From: Bacteroidales bacterium
GTDB taxonomy: Bacteria > Bacteroidota > Bacteroidia > Bacteroidales > F082
Length of the DNA: 64,000 nucleotides
Assembly (NCBI GenBank): GCA_017427985.1
Contig: JAFRRS010000011.1
Location: 62,001-126,000, forward strand
Direction: 5' to 3'
The notes below the pieces were generated by a model that saw nothing but the letters and a program-made list of their open reading frames with translations, made no database searches and was not told the origin of the DNA. Every line of letters begins with the position of its first letter. The stretch's first letter is position 1. Position numbers and translations under genes: made by a program. Of this stretch, positions 34,810 to 44,306 are shown in pieces.

Positions 34810-36755
34810 AAAAAGTTCTCGTCATATTGTTTCTGCTGACGCTTCTTCCCTTTGCGGAGACACACGCGCAAATCAACCATAAGCATTATGTCTTGATGGG
34901 CAAACTGGAACTTTCAAAAGAGAACTATTCCGATGCGATTCAGAATTTCAACATCGCAATAATAGCAAAGCCCAACGATTTCGAGGCATATTTCCTCCGT
35001 GGCATTGCAAAATACAGCCTCGGCGACTTCAGCGGTGCCGTCGACGACTTCACGAGAACCCTTGAGATACATCCGCTTTACGTCAGGGCATACCATTACC
35101 GCGGTGTTGCCAACGACAGGCTTTCGAACTACGCCGACGCCATGGCGGACTACAAGAAAGCCATCAGCCTCGACCCCTTCAGCGAGGAGCTGCATCTGGC
35201 GTCAGGCTCAACACTCATGCACCTCAACGACTATAAAAATGCGGTGGCGGAGTTCGATACCGCTCTCATCATCAACCCCGAAAACGCCAACGCCTTCATC
35301 TCACGCGGCATCGCCAAACGCTATCTCAACGACCTTGACGGCTCTCTCGAAGACATGAATAGCGCCGTTTACAACGACTTCTTCAACATCGAGGCAGTGG
35401 TGCGCCGTGGCATGATAGAACTCGAACGCGAGGATTATCAGGCCGCCATGAACGACTTCAACAACGCGCTTCACATGGACAAGGACAACCCGCTCATCTA
35501 TTTCAACAGGGCAGTGGCGTTTTTGAACCTCGGCGACACCATCGCAGCCTTGCGCGACTATGAAAAAGTGAACAACCTCGACCAACGGAACGCCCTCACC
35601 TATTTCAACCGCGCCATCATCTACTCAATACGCGAAGAATACGACATCGCCCTCGCCTTATATAATAAGGTGATTGAGATAAATCCGCAAAACATCTACG
35701 GATATTTCAACAGAGGCATCCTTTTCTACAAGATGAAACAATGGGATGACGCCGAAGACGACTTCACAAAAGTCATTGAGCTGTTCCCCGATTTCATCGA
35801 CGCTTGGGTCAACAGAGCCGTGGTGAAATATGAGAAAAACGACCTCCAAGGCGCGGAGATGGACCAGTATCACGCCAAGCAGATCATGGCGTTTGTTAGC
35901 GAAAACGAAGCCAACGTCGACTCGCTCTACAGCCATTACTCAAAGATGGACTACAACAAAATCATCAATTTCGAGTCAGATTTCATCGACGGCAACAGAC
36001 AGAAAACGCTCATCCAGTTTTCCGACATCAACATAAAACCGCGCGGAAGCTTTATCGTGAACCTCACCGACAACGCGAAATCATATATCGACGCGACGCT
36101 CAGCCAGATTTCCGAAAGCAACAATTTCAACGGCAAGATGGCGTTTGTGGCTAACGACCTTTTCGACGAAAACCACAAGTCACTTATCAACGATAATCTC
36201 ATAAATAGCATTGAAAACCGACAGCTTAAAACATTCTTTGAAGGAATGTACAACTTTGAGGTATTCAATTATCAGAAGGGAGAAAACCTGTTTATGTCGC
36301 TCCTCGACGACCCAGTTTTGGGCTTTTACGCGGGCATAAACCTGTCGGCACTTCAAAACGCCAAAGCCGAGCTTCAAGTGACCGACAACAACTATGACAA
36401 CTCCATTTACATCACCCAGAAAAGAGTCGGCAACAACTTCAACACAACGCAGGAAAAGCCTGATTATCAACAGTCTTTGGAGACTATTACGAAAGTTTTG
36501 AGCAAAAACAAAAAGAATCCTTACGCTTTATACAACCTAGGAAACATCCACCTCCAGATGCAGGAGTTCAACAATGCTATTGACGATTACACCAAAGCAA
36601 TCCAATACGAGCCGAACTTGGCGGAAGCATATTACAACAGGGCACTCACGCTGCTATATTTGAACAATAAAGCTCAGGCTATCAAGGACTTAAGCAAAGC
36701 CGGCGAACTAGGCATCCAGGAAGCTTACGTGGTGATGAAACGTTTTTCGGAATAA
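34806..36755 (+). CDS. Secreted tetratricopeptide-repeat protein
   Basis: A 649-aa protein with a signal peptide (MKKVLVILFLLTLLPFAETHAQ) and about ten TPR units. The first block (about 25-350) shows repeated PxxFEAYFLRGIAKYSLGDFSGAVDDF-like units, a non-TPR segment follows (about 375-555), and a last TPR pair sits near 565-640 (NPYALYNLGNIHLQMQEFNNAIDDYTKAI). It likely acts as a periplasmic or outer-membrane scaffold. The GTG start overlaps the stop of the LytTR gene by 4 nt, so sensor and scaffold may form one system (inference). Confidence 0.88.
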   Translation: MKKVLVILFLLTLLPFAETHAQINHKHYVLMGKLELSKENYSDAIQNFNIAIIAKPNDFEAYFLRGIAKYSLGDFSGAVDDFTRTLEIHPLYVRAYHYRGVANDRLSNYADAMADYKKAISLDPFSEELHLASGSTLMHLNDYKNAVAEFDTALIINPENANAFISRGIAKRYLNDLDGSLEDMNSAVYNDFFNIEAVVRRGMIELEREDYQAAMNDFNNALHMDKDNPLIYFNRAVAFLNLGDTIAALRDYEKVNNLDQRNALTYFNRAIIYSIREEYDIALALYNKVIEINPQNIYGYFNRGILFYKMKQWDDAEDDFTKVIELFPDFIDAWVNRAVVKYEKNDLQGAEMDQYHAKQIMAFVSENEANVDSLYSHYSKMDYNKIINFESDFIDGNRQKTLIQFSDINIKPRGSFIVNLTDNAKSYIDATLSQISESNNFNGKMAFVANDLFDENHKSLINDNLINSIENRQLKTFFEGMYNFEVFNYQKGENLFMSLLDDPVLGFYAGINLSALQNAKAELQVTDNNYDNSIYITQKRVGNNFNTTQEKPDYQQSLETITKVLSKNKKNPYALYNLGNIHLQMQEFNNAIDDYTKAIQYEPNLAEAYYNRALTLLYLNNKAQAIKDLSKAGELGIQEAYVVMKRFSE

Positions 36756-37199
36756 TCAGTTGATGAGCTGCAGCTCCTCCACCTTGGTGAACTTATGGTT
36801 CACACCGTAATCATCCTCATATTCCATGAAATCGAGTTCCAGAGACTTCATATTATACACTTTCGGGATGATTCCGCCTATTTCCATGTGGTAAAGATGC
36901 GTGAAAATGTCATGTTCAAGAGTCCACTCCACCTCAGTGCCCTCGTCTTCCATCACATCGTCGGCAAGATCCCAAGTGACTGCGGTGCCGTCTTCGTTGT
37001 ATCTGTAATACACCTCATTTTCTTTCCAGAGACCCGGCAAAAGGTCGGCATCGAACTCGATATCGTGAAACACTTCCGGTTCAAGGATTTCAGGATTCAC
37101 ATATTCTTTGTTGTCGTGAAACCAAATGAAATATGCGGCTACAGCCACACCTGCGGTGGCTAAAATGATAATGATTATCGTCCAAAATTTCTTTTTCAT
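36756..37199 (-). CDS. Lipocalin-like membrane-anchored protein
   Basis: A 147-aa protein with one N-terminal transmembrane or signal-anchor segment (about 5-27) and an extracytoplasmic domain. LPGLWKENEVYYRYNEDGTAVTWD (about 53-76) and WTLEHDIFTHLYHMEIGGIIPKVYN (about 92-116) match the small lipocalin/calycin-like domain frequent in Bacteroidales. No ligand residues known. Its ATG directly follows the stop of the transglutaminase-like gene upstream (37200), so they form one operon on the minus strand. Confidence 0.72.
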   Translation of the reverse strand: MKKKFWTIIIIILATAGVAVAAYFIWFHDNKEYVNPEILEPEVFHDIEFDADLLPGLWKENEVYYRYNEDGTAVTWDLADDVMEDEGTEVEWTLEHDIFTHLYHMEIGGIIPKVYNMKSLELDFMEYEDDYGVNHKFTKVEELQLIN

Positions 37200-38822
37200 T
37201 TATTTTTTGATTTTTATCACCTTCGGGGTAACGCCTTTGAACTGTGGCATCGTCATTCCTATTGACGCGTTGATGTATGTCGGGTCGCAGACGTAATATT
37301 TCTTGCCGCCGTACATGAATCCGTCGCCGTTAACGTTAGCATCGTCGCCAAAATAAACGGCGGTCGCGATGTGTCCGTCGTATTGAAGCCCGATGACCTT
37401 GGCGTTGGTGTACTTTTGCACGAGCCACGAAAACAGGGCAGCCCTGTCCTCGCAGTCGCAGTAAGGATAACCGATAACCTCTTCCGGATAGAAATACTTC
37501 TCATATCCGAACTGCTCCTCATCGGTCTTGTAGTCAAACGACGTCTGCACGAAATGCAGCAGCATCTGGATAAACTGTGTCGGGGTGTACTGCGACTTCA
37601 TCTCATTGAAATTCTTTTGCAATACCTGCTGAGCCTCAATGGCTATCGGGCTGACAAAATAAATCGGGAACACCGTCATCGGCACGTCGTTGAGATATGC
37701 GATATGAGCCTTGTTATAAGGCAGTTTTACCGTTTTTTCCTTCGTCAGTTTGAGCGTCCTTTCAACGTCGCAGGCGCCCATGTTGAGGTTCTTCTTGAAG
37801 TCGAGGGTCATCTGTTTCTTCTCGGCATCCTGCTTGCAGAAGTCGTAGGAATACACCGCCTCGTTAGCCTTGCCGCCGCCATAAACGGTGTAATATTTCA
37901 CCTTTTTCTTGCCTTCCTCGTCGTCGGCGAAGCGGAAGTAAGTGTATGAATAAACCTCCTTGCTGTTGTCGAGCGCGATAAGAAGCGTAAGTTTTTCAGA
38001 GTCCTTTCCGCGTGCCACACGTGTCTTGAAGCCGCCTTCGTTGCGGAGCATGTAAAAACAGAACAGCACGCGGTCGTTTACGTTTTCAAACACTTGTTCG
38101 GAGACGGAACGCAGCAGGCAGAAATAGCCCCATTCGTTCAAGCCGAACTCGTCGACGACGGCGGTGAGCTCCGCCCACAAAGCCTTGGTCTCGTTCTGGC
38201 ATTTGGCGATTCTCGTGAAGTAGTCGGCGACGTTTTTCTCCTCTATGTCTACGCTTTTTATCTTCAGATTCCTATCAAAATGAATCGGGATCTCCCTTCC
38301 GTAGAAATTGATTTTGAGGTCGGTGCCCTGGTCGATTTTAAATTTTTTCGATTTGTCGAAGTCCTTTGTCGGGAGTTCTTCAGCGCCCTTATCGCCGATG
38401 CGCGTTTTCACCTCGTAACTGTTGTTCTGGTCGCCTTCGTAGGCAACTGCCACAGCATGAGTCACTTTCGGAAGCTCCTCTTCAGCAGCGTAAGTGATTT
38501 CCTTCGACACAATCACAGCATCGTCGGTTTTTGTGGCGACAGGAGCGGTTTTTATCTTTGGCAGCGTATACGACATGCTCTCTTTCGCAAACTCCTCAAA
38601 AAGCTCCCACTGCTTTGCGACAAACTCGGCAAACTCGGCATTCTGTTTCTCAACAAAAGTCTGATATTCCTTGTTCATCTGGTTGACACCATTATTATAA
38701 GCATCCTTCTTCTCATTCATCTGCTTCTTCTGCGATTCTATAAACTTCTGATATTCATCATCTTGCGAGAACGAGACGAACGAAATCAATGCCATTATCA
38801 ATGTGAAGAACAATTTTTTCAT
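37200..38822 (-). CDS. Secreted transglutaminase-like protein
   Basis: A 540-aa protein with a signal peptide (MKKLFFTLIMALISFVSFSQ), an N-terminal Lys/Glu-rich coiled coil (about 20-75) and a C-terminal transglutaminase/protease-like core. The Cys-His-Asp triad is visible in YPYCDCEDRAALFSW, DGHIATAVYF and YYVCDPTYINAS. The start is set at 38822 because the ATG at 38840 overlaps the minus-strand -7 box TATCTTTG (38838-38845). It precedes a lipocalin-like gene without a gap. The reaction (crosslinking, peptidase or amidase) is not predictable. Confidence 0.8.
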   Translation of the reverse strand: MKKLFFTLIMALISFVSFSQDDEYQKFIESQKKQMNEKKDAYNNGVNQMNKEYQTFVEKQNAEFAEFVAKQWELFEEFAKESMSYTLPKIKTAPVATKTDDAVIVSKEITYAAEEELPKVTHAVAVAYEGDQNNSYEVKTRIGDKGAEELPTKDFDKSKKFKIDQGTDLKINFYGREIPIHFDRNLKIKSVDIEEKNVADYFTRIAKCQNETKALWAELTAVVDEFGLNEWGYFCLLRSVSEQVFENVNDRVLFCFYMLRNEGGFKTRVARGKDSEKLTLLIALDNSKEVYSYTYFRFADDEEGKKKVKYYTVYGGGKANEAVYSYDFCKQDAEKKQMTLDFKKNLNMGACDVERTLKLTKEKTVKLPYNKAHIAYLNDVPMTVFPIYFVSPIAIEAQQVLQKNFNEMKSQYTPTQFIQMLLHFVQTSFDYKTDEEQFGYEKYFYPEEVIGYPYCDCEDRAALFSWLVQKYTNAKVIGLQYDGHIATAVYFGDDANVNGDGFMYGGKKYYVCDPTYINASIGMTMPQFKGVTPKVIKIKK

Positions 38823-38837
38823 ATTGCATATTTTTTG

Positions 38838-38876
38838 CAAAGATATTAAAAAATCAGGAAAAAATCATTATTTTTG
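38838..38876. promoter_or_regulatory. Divergent promoters between the transglutaminase and ftsB-like genes
   Basis: CAAAGATA at 38838-38845 gives TATCTTTG on the minus strand. TATTTTTG at 38869-38876 is on the plus strand. Both are exact TAnnTTTG matches and each fixes the start of its gene. Confidence 0.6.
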
Positions 38877-38892
38877 CAAAAAAAATAAAGCC

Positions 38893-39186
38893 ATGAATTT
38901 TAGGGATATCTTGAAGAAACTGAGCAACAAATATATTATTGCCACGTTGGTTTTCGCGGCGGTGGTAATCTTTTTCGACCAATATAACCTTTTTGAACAG
39001 GGAAAGAGCTACCGGAAGCTCCGCAAGGTGAAAAAACAAGTCGAGTATTACGACAATGAGATTCAGAAACAGGAGCAAACGCTCAGGGATTTGAAAAAAG
39101 ACTCGGCACTTTTGGAGAAAGTAGCGCGTGAGGAACACATGATGAAACGCGACGACGAGGTCATTTACATCCTGGATAAGAAATAA
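38893..39186 (+). CDS. Septum formation initiator family protein (FtsB/DivIC-like)
   Basis: A 97-aa bitopic membrane protein with a short cytoplasmic N-terminus (MNFRDILKKLSNKY), one transmembrane helix (about 15-33) and a periplasmic coiled coil (about 40-85: VKKQVEYYDNEIQKQEQTLRDL), ending with the EEHMMKRDDEVIYIL signature of FtsB/DivIC proteins that link the divisome to FtsL and FtsQ. The start is the ATG at 38893, just downstream of a -7 box; a longer frame to 38803 would cross the promoter. Confidence 0.88.
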   Translation: MNFRDILKKLSNKYIIATLVFAAVVIFFDQYNLFEQGKSYRKLRKVKKQVEYYDNEIQKQEQTLRDLKKDSALLEKVAREEHMMKRDDEVIYILDKK

Positions 39187-39219
39187 TGAAATTTTTATAA
39201 GGATTTGGAAAAGATTTCA

Positions 39220-39227
39220 TATCTTTG
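39220..39227 (+). promoter_or_regulatory. -7 box upstream of the Cys/His-rich lipoprotein
   Basis: TATCTTTG, an exact match, 37 nt before the ATG at 39265. Confidence 0.55.
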
Positions 39228-39264
39228 CACGTTTTAAGAAAAATCAATTTAAACTCAATAAAAA

Positions 39265-39711
39265 ATGAAAAAATACTTATTAGCTATCGGTCTCGTGGCA
39301 TTCTTGATGACATCATGCTGCGACAAACAGGAAAACAACGAAAACAAAGAGTGCTGCAAAGACAAGAAAGAGCAGTGCGACAAACATCAGCACGAGTGTG
39401 ACAAGCATCATCATGAGTGCGACCATCATGAGCAGGCTCCATGCCCGGAAATGATGGTTTGCATGGACAAGATTATCGAATGCGTCGCCAAATGGGACGA
39501 ACTCGATGACAACCAAAGAACCGAAGTCATCGACATGGCAAAGAAAATGCAGGAAATGAAAGCCAACATGCCGAAACCAGAATGCAAGAAACACGAAGGC
39601 GAGTGCAAACATCATGAAGGCGAGTGCAAACATGGCGAAGGCCACAAATGCGAAGGCAATCACGAAGGATGCCAGCATCAGCATGAAGGTTGCGAGCACG
39701 GTGACAAATAA
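39265..39711 (+). CDS. Cys/His-rich lipoprotein, probable metal binder
   Basis: A 148-aa protein with a lipobox signal (LLAIGLVAFLMTSC). The mature chain is exceptionally rich in Cys, His, Lys and Glu: repeated C-x5-H-x-H-x-C-like units before and after a central helix (about 65-105, MDKIIECVAKWDELDDNQRTEV). The C-terminal third is a run of ECKHHEG/ECKHGEG repeats. It is likely a periplasmic or surface chelator of Zn, Cu, Ni or similar. It ends 30 nt before nifJ, an iron-sulfur enzyme, which might suggest metal storage, but the link is only positional. Part of the repeat region is expanded and may be slippage-prone. Confidence 0.78.
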   Translation: MKKYLLAIGLVAFLMTSCCDKQENNENKECCKDKKEQCDKHQHECDKHHHECDHHEQAPCPEMMVCMDKIIECVAKWDELDDNQRTEVIDMAKKMQEMKANMPKPECKKHEGECKHHEGECKHGEGHKCEGNHEGCQHQHEGCEHGDK

Positions 39712-39741
39712 TCGAAATCAATTCTAAATCACTAAAGAAAT

Positions 39742-42700
39742 ATGGCAGAAAAAAAGTTTATGACATGCGACGGTAACCAGGCTGCAGCCCATGTTGCCTA
39801 CATGTTCAGCGAAGTTGCCGCCATTTATCCTATTACCCCGTCATCACCGATGGCAGAGTATATCGACGAATGGGCAGCAAAAGGTCAGAAAAATATCTTT
39901 GGCGACACAGTGAAAGTCGTTGAGATGCAGTCAGAAGCAGGTGCTGCAGGCGCAGTGCACGGCTCATTGCAGGCTGGTGCTTTGACCACCACCTACACAG
40001 CATCACAGGGCTTATTGCTGATGATCCCTAACATGTACAAAATCGCCGGTGAGTTGCTCCCAGGCGTATTCCACGTCTCGGCACGTGCTCTCGCAGCACA
40101 GGCATTGTCAATCTTCGGCGACCACGCCGACGTGATGAGCGCCCGCCAGACAGGTTTCGCAATGTTGGCAACAAGCTCAGTGCAGGAAATCATGGACCTC
40201 GCCCCTGTTGCGCACCTCGCAGCAATCGAAGGCCGTGTTCCGTTCGTGCACTTCTTCGATGGATTCCGTACATCACACGAGATCCAGAAGGTTGAAGCAG
40301 CCGACATGGAGAAACTCCGCAAACTCGTCAACTACAAGGCTTTGAAGGCTTATCGCGACAGAGCTCTTAACCCAGAGCACCCTGTGACACGCGGTACAGC
40401 ACAGAACCCTGACATCTACTTCCAGACAAGAGAGTTGCAGAACAAATACTACGACGCTCTTCCTGACATCGTAGCAAAATATATGAAACAGCTGAGCAAG
40501 ATCACCGGTCGTGAATATGCTCCATTCGTATATTACGGTGCACCAGACGCAACAGACGTCATCATCGCCATGGGTTCAGTCAACGATGTCATCAAGACCG
40601 TCATCGACAAGGAGAACAAAGCTGGCAAGAAACTCGGCCTCGTGACAGTTCACCTCTATCGTCCATTCAGCGTGAAGTACCTCGGCGCTGTCCTTCCTGA
40701 GACAGTGAAACGTATCTGCGTCCTCGACAGAACTAAAGAACCGGGTGCAAACGGCGATCCTCTGTACCTCGACGTCGTCGAAGCATTTGCAAATTGCAAA
40801 GACATCCCAGCTGAGAACAAGCCTCTCATCATCGGCGGTCGCTATGGTTTGTCATCAAAAGACACCACACCGGCTCAGATTTTGGCAGTTTACAAAAACC
40901 TCGCTTCTAACAAGCCAATGAACCAGTTCACCGTCGGTATCAACGACGACGTGACACACCGTTCACTCAAGGTCGGTAAAGAGATTTCAATCCTTCCAAA
41001 GGGCACATTCGAAGCCAAGTTCTACGGCCTCGGCGCTGACGGTACTGTGGGTGCTAACAAGAACTCTATCAAGATCATCGGCGACAACACCAACAAGTAC
41101 AGCCAGGCTTACTTCGACTACGACTCAAAGAAATCAGGCGGTTACACCTGCTCACACCTCCGTTTCGGCGACCAGCCAATCTTGGCTCCTTATCTCGTCG
41201 GCACACCTGACTTCGTGGCAGTGCACGTCCCGTCATATCTTAAGAAATACGACTGCCTCCGTGGCTTGAAGAAGAACGGAACATTCCTCTACAACTCACC
41301 ATGGAGCGTTGCTGAGACAAAGAAACATCTTCCTGACTATGTGAAGAAATATCTCGCTCTCAACAACATCAACATGTACATCATCGACGCTACTAAGATT
41401 GCAGCTGAGATCGGCCTTGGTAACCGTACCAACACCATCCTCCAGAGCGCATTCTTCAAGATTTCAGGCGTTATCCCTTACGACCTCGCAGTGCAGCAGA
41501 TGAAGAAGTTCATCGTGAAGAGCTACGGCAAGAAGGGTGAAGACATCGTCAACATGAACTACGCAGCTGTCGACCGCGGCGGTGAAATCACAAAGATTGA
41601 AATCCCGGCCGAATGGGCAAAACTCGACTGCACAACCGACTTCGTGTTTGAGCACAATGCCGACGATCCTGAGTTCATCAACAAGGTGATGCGTCCGATG
41701 GTCGCCCAGTGCGGTAACGACCTCCCAGTGAGCGCATTCAAAGACATCGTCGACGGTACATTCCCGGCAGGTACAACAGCCTACGAGAAACGTGGCGTCG
41801 CCACCGTCGTTCCTGAGTGGAACCCAGCCAACTGTATCCAGTGCAACCAGTGCGCTTTGGTCTGCCCTCACGCAGCAATCCGCCCGGTCGTCATGACAGA
41901 TGCAGAGATGAAGAAGGCTCCAAAGGGCATGAACGCCATCGACGTCAAGATGCCGAAGGAATTGGCAGGCATGCACTTCAGAATGCAGGTTTCAGTGTTA
42001 GACTGTACAGGCTGCGGCAACTGCGCCGACGTCTGCCCTGCTAAGGAGAAAGCATTGGTGATGAAACCGTTCGAGAGCCAGCTCGACGAAGCCAAGAACT
42101 GGGAGTACGGTCAGAAGAAAGTCACCTACAAAGACAACCTCATCGACAAATACGCCAACACCAAGAACAGCCAGTTCGCACAGCCATTGTTTGAGTTCTC
42201 GGGCGCCTGCGCAGGCTGCGGTGAGACACCTTATATCAAGACCATCACACAGCTCTTCGGTGAGAGAATGTTGGTCGCCAACGCAACAGGTTGCTCGTCA
42301 ATCTACGGCGGTTCGGCACCTGCGACACCTTACTGCAAGAACAACCGTTCAGGCAAGGGCGTAGCATGGGCTAACTCATTGTTCGAAGACAACGCTGAGT
42401 TCGGTCTCGGTATGGCAACAGCCACACGTAAGCTCCGCGACCGCATCGAGCTCATCATGAAAGACGCTATCGCCAACTGCAAGTGCTGCAGCGACGACCT
42501 CAAGAAGCTGTTCCAGGCTTGGATCGACAACCGTGAAGACGGCATCAAGACAGCCGAGTTGGCCGACAAGATCGTTGCCGGTTGCGAGAAATGCGGCTGC
42601 GACAAGTGCATGCAGATTCTCGACCTCAAAGATCATCTTGTGAAGAAGTCACAGTGGATCTTCGGTGGTGACGGTTGGGCATACGATATCGGATTCGGCG

Positions 42701-43299
42701 GTTTAGACCACGTTTTGGCATCAGGCGAAGACGTCAACGTCCTCGTCCTCGATACTGAGGTTTACTCGAACACAGGCGGTCAGTCATCAAAGGCTACACC
42801 AGCCGGCGCTGTCGCCAAGTTCGCTGCATCAGGTAAGAAGGTTCGTAAGAAAGACCTCGGCATGATTGCCAAGAGCTACGGCTACGTTTATGTGGCACAG
42901 GTGGCAATGGGTTCATCACAGGCCCAGTATTTCAAGGCAATCAAGGAAGCTGAAGCATATCCGGGACCATCACTCATCATCTGCTACGCTCCATGTATCA
43001 ACCACGGTATCAAGATTGGTATGGGCCACTCACAGATGGAAGAGAAACTCGCCGTCGACTGCGGTTACTGGCACCTCTGGCGCTTCAACCCAGCTGAGGA
43101 AGAAGCAGGTCAGAACGGTTTCCACCTCGACTCGAAAGAGCCTGACTGGAGCAAGTTCCAGAACTTCATCATGGGCGAAGTCCGTTACAACTCACTTCTC
43201 AAGACCTTCCCAGAAGAAGCAAAAGAATTGTTCGCCAAGACCGAACAGTTTGCTAAACTGAGATATGAAGGATATAAGAAACTGAGTGAAGGGAAATAA
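39742..43299 (+). CDS. nifJ: Pyruvate:ferredoxin (flavodoxin) oxidoreductase
   Basis: A single-chain enzyme that oxidises pyruvate with CoA to acetyl-CoA and CO2, reducing ferredoxin or flavodoxin; the key fermentative step in anaerobes. The 1185 aa match the homodimeric type. Order: pyrimidine-binding domain (ITPSSPMAEYIDEWA), transketolase-C-like and gamma domains, two 4Fe-4S motifs (CIQCNQCALVCP about 698, CTGCGNCADVCP about 755), a fourth-cluster set starting CAGCGETPY (about 823), and the TPP-binding GDGWAYDIGFGG (about 977) with NTGGQSSKATPAGA. Oxygen-sensitive by family. It is followed by a strong terminator. Confidence 0.96.
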   Translation: MAEKKFMTCDGNQAAAHVAYMFSEVAAIYPITPSSPMAEYIDEWAAKGQKNIFGDTVKVVEMQSEAGAAGAVHGSLQAGALTTTYTASQGLLLMIPNMYKIAGELLPGVFHVSARALAAQALSIFGDHADVMSARQTGFAMLATSSVQEIMDLAPVAHLAAIEGRVPFVHFFDGFRTSHEIQKVEAADMEKLRKLVNYKALKAYRDRALNPEHPVTRGTAQNPDIYFQTRELQNKYYDALPDIVAKYMKQLSKITGREYAPFVYYGAPDATDVIIAMGSVNDVIKTVIDKENKAGKKLGLVTVHLYRPFSVKYLGAVLPETVKRICVLDRTKEPGANGDPLYLDVVEAFANCKDIPAENKPLIIGGRYGLSSKDTTPAQILAVYKNLASNKPMNQFTVGINDDVTHRSLKVGKEISILPKGTFEAKFYGLGADGTVGANKNSIKIIGDNTNKYSQAYFDYDSKKSGGYTCSHLRFGDQPILAPYLVGTPDFVAVHVPSYLKKYDCLRGLKKNGTFLYNSPWSVAETKKHLPDYVKKYLALNNINMYIIDATKIAAEIGLGNRTNTILQSAFFKISGVIPYDLAVQQMKKFIVKSYGKKGEDIVNMNYAAVDRGGEITKIEIPAEWAKLDCTTDFVFEHNADDPEFINKVMRPMVAQCGNDLPVSAFKDIVDGTFPAGTTAYEKRGVATVVPEWNPANCIQCNQCALVCPHAAIRPVVMTDAEMKKAPKGMNAIDVKMPKELAGMHFRMQVSVLDCTGCGNCADVCPAKEKALVMKPFESQLDEAKNWEYGQKKVTYKDNLIDKYANTKNSQFAQPLFEFSGACAGCGETPYIKTITQLFGERMLVANATGCSSIYGGSAPATPYCKNNRSGKGVAWANSLFEDNAEFGLGMATATRKLRDRIELIMKDAIANCKCCSDDLKKLFQAWIDNREDGIKTAELADKIVAGCEKCGCDKCMQILDLKDHLVKKSQWIFGGDGWAYDIGFGGLDHVLASGEDVNVLVLDTEVYSNTGGQSSKATPAGAVAKFAASGKKVRKKDLGMIAKSYGYVYVAQVAMGSSQAQYFKAIKEAEAYPGPSLIICYAPCINHGIKIGMGHSQMEEKLAVDCGYWHLWRFNPAEEEAGQNGFHLDSKEPDWSKFQNFIMGEVRYNSLLKTFPEEAKELFAKTEQFAKLRYEGYKKLSEGK

Positions 43300-43324
43300 T
43301 CTTCAACTAGTTCGATAATAATGT

Positions 43325-43354
43325 AGAGCCGCCACAATGTGACGGCTCTTTTTT
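43325..43354 (+). terminator. Rho-independent terminator after nifJ
   Basis: AGAGCCG (43325-43331) pairs with CGGCTCT (43343-43349), with inner CAC/GTG pairs, and is followed by a run of U residues (to 43354). Confidence 0.85.
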
Positions 43355-43386
43355 ATACCCCCCATTAATTAATAGTATAGTACTAT

Positions 43387-43581
43387 TTAGAGAAGAGATG
43401 TCAACTGCTCCAAATACTTTTTCATTTCATTTGAATTTTCAACAAGTAGCTCTTTTTGATAATCTGCAATTATCTCGCTATCTTTTAATCTGTTTTCCAT
43501 CTCTTCACATTTGGAGCTCATAAACTTCAATACGAGTTTAATGTCAGCATAATGTGCTTTTTGTTCTAATTCTTTGTTCAT
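43387..43581 (-). CDS. Small coiled-coil protein
   Basis: A 64-aa, highly charged protein with no signal. Almost the entire sequence (KCEEMENRLKDSEIIADYQKEL...) is predicted helix or coiled coil. It starts 11 nt after the stop of the lipoprotein gene upstream on the same strand, so the two are likely one operon. I recognise no family. Presence in the AT-rich accessory patch 3' of the Abi/RNA locus is notable but unproven as a link. Confidence 0.55.
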   Translation of the reverse strand: MNKELEQKAHYADIKLVLKFMSSKCEEMENRLKDSEIIADYQKELLVENSNEMKKYLEQLTSLL

Positions 43582-43592
43582 AAAATGTTTAT

Positions 43593-44306
43593 TTATTGTT
43601 GTCTGATCAATTTAAATTCTTCATCATCCAGTATAAAATGCATTGTATTGTTTGTCATACTTTTAATTACAACGAAACTATCAGGATATTTTGAGCCAGT
43701 GAGAATAACTTTTCCCCCATTTGCCATCATAAGCCATTGAAATGTTGCAACTTCATCATCCCTTATCTGATATCCATTACCATCTTTAGAAAAAATCATA
43801 TGCCAGCCAACAGGCTCACCATAGTCTTTCCATTCTCCACGCCAATTTTTGCGTTCCACGAACATCCACTCTCCAACTATTTTCTTTTCATATTTTTTTG
43901 TTGATATTTCTTTTTCGTTACTAAAATCTTGTTTTGGAGTAATTCTATTAAACTCATGCTTCAATACATGCCCATCATCAAATTCATCTATTATGTTCAA
44001 TACGATTTTGGTTTTTGAGAGCAATTCTATCGTTGCTATTGTATCATATACATTTTTCCATGGCCTTAACCACAACCATTTGTCATCTATTATTCTTATT
44101 CTTATAGTATCTGTTTCTTTATAATATGGATATGTAATAATCTGCAAAGAATCTCCGACAAACTCAACTTCAATCTTATCTTCCATGATTTTCCCGTCAT
44201 ATATTTCAGTAATCTCCCATTTGCCTTGTATCTTAGACGCTGTACTTGTACATGAGTTTAAGAAGAAAGAAGATGCGAATATAAATATAATCACTAAAAG
44301 AAACAT
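43593..44306 (-). CDS. Lipocalin-like lipoprotein
   Basis: A 237-aa putative lipoprotein: MFLLVIIFIFASSFFLNSC is a signal with a lipobox-type Cys. Two calycin-like modules follow: IQGKWEITEIYDGK (near 25) and KKIVGEWMFVERKNWRGEWKDYG...FHFILDDEEFKL-like strands (about 135-235). A longer reading frame reaches 44411, but its extra N-terminus (KTPIFQNGFICSKKKDYY) would place a membrane segment internally. The internal ATG gives a proper signal, so I prefer it. It lies downstream of the structured RNA's terminator and is followed by a small coiled-coil gene. Confidence 0.68.
   Translation of the reverse strand: MFLLVIIFIFASSFFLNSCTSTASKIQGKWEITEIYDGKIMEDKIEVEFVGDSLQIITYPYYKETDTIRIRIIDDKWLWLRPWKNVYDTIATIELLSKTKIVLNIIDEFDDGHVLKHEFNRITPKQDFSNEKEISTKKYEKKIVGEWMFVERKNWRGEWKDYGEPVGWHMIFSKDGNGYQIRDDEVATFQWLMMANGGKVILTGSKYPDSFVVIKSMTNNTMHFILDDEEFKLIRQQ

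Noticed and set aside
38094-38849. Long open frame (251 codons) on the plus strand
   Set aside because: It is a shadow of the transglutaminase-like gene on the other strand and crosses its promoter.
43325-43354. Palindrome beginning TGTAGAG considered as another REP element
   Set aside because: The stem (AGAGCCG/CGGCTCT) lacks the GAC...GTC outline and is followed by a U-run, so it is an ordinary terminator of nifJ.
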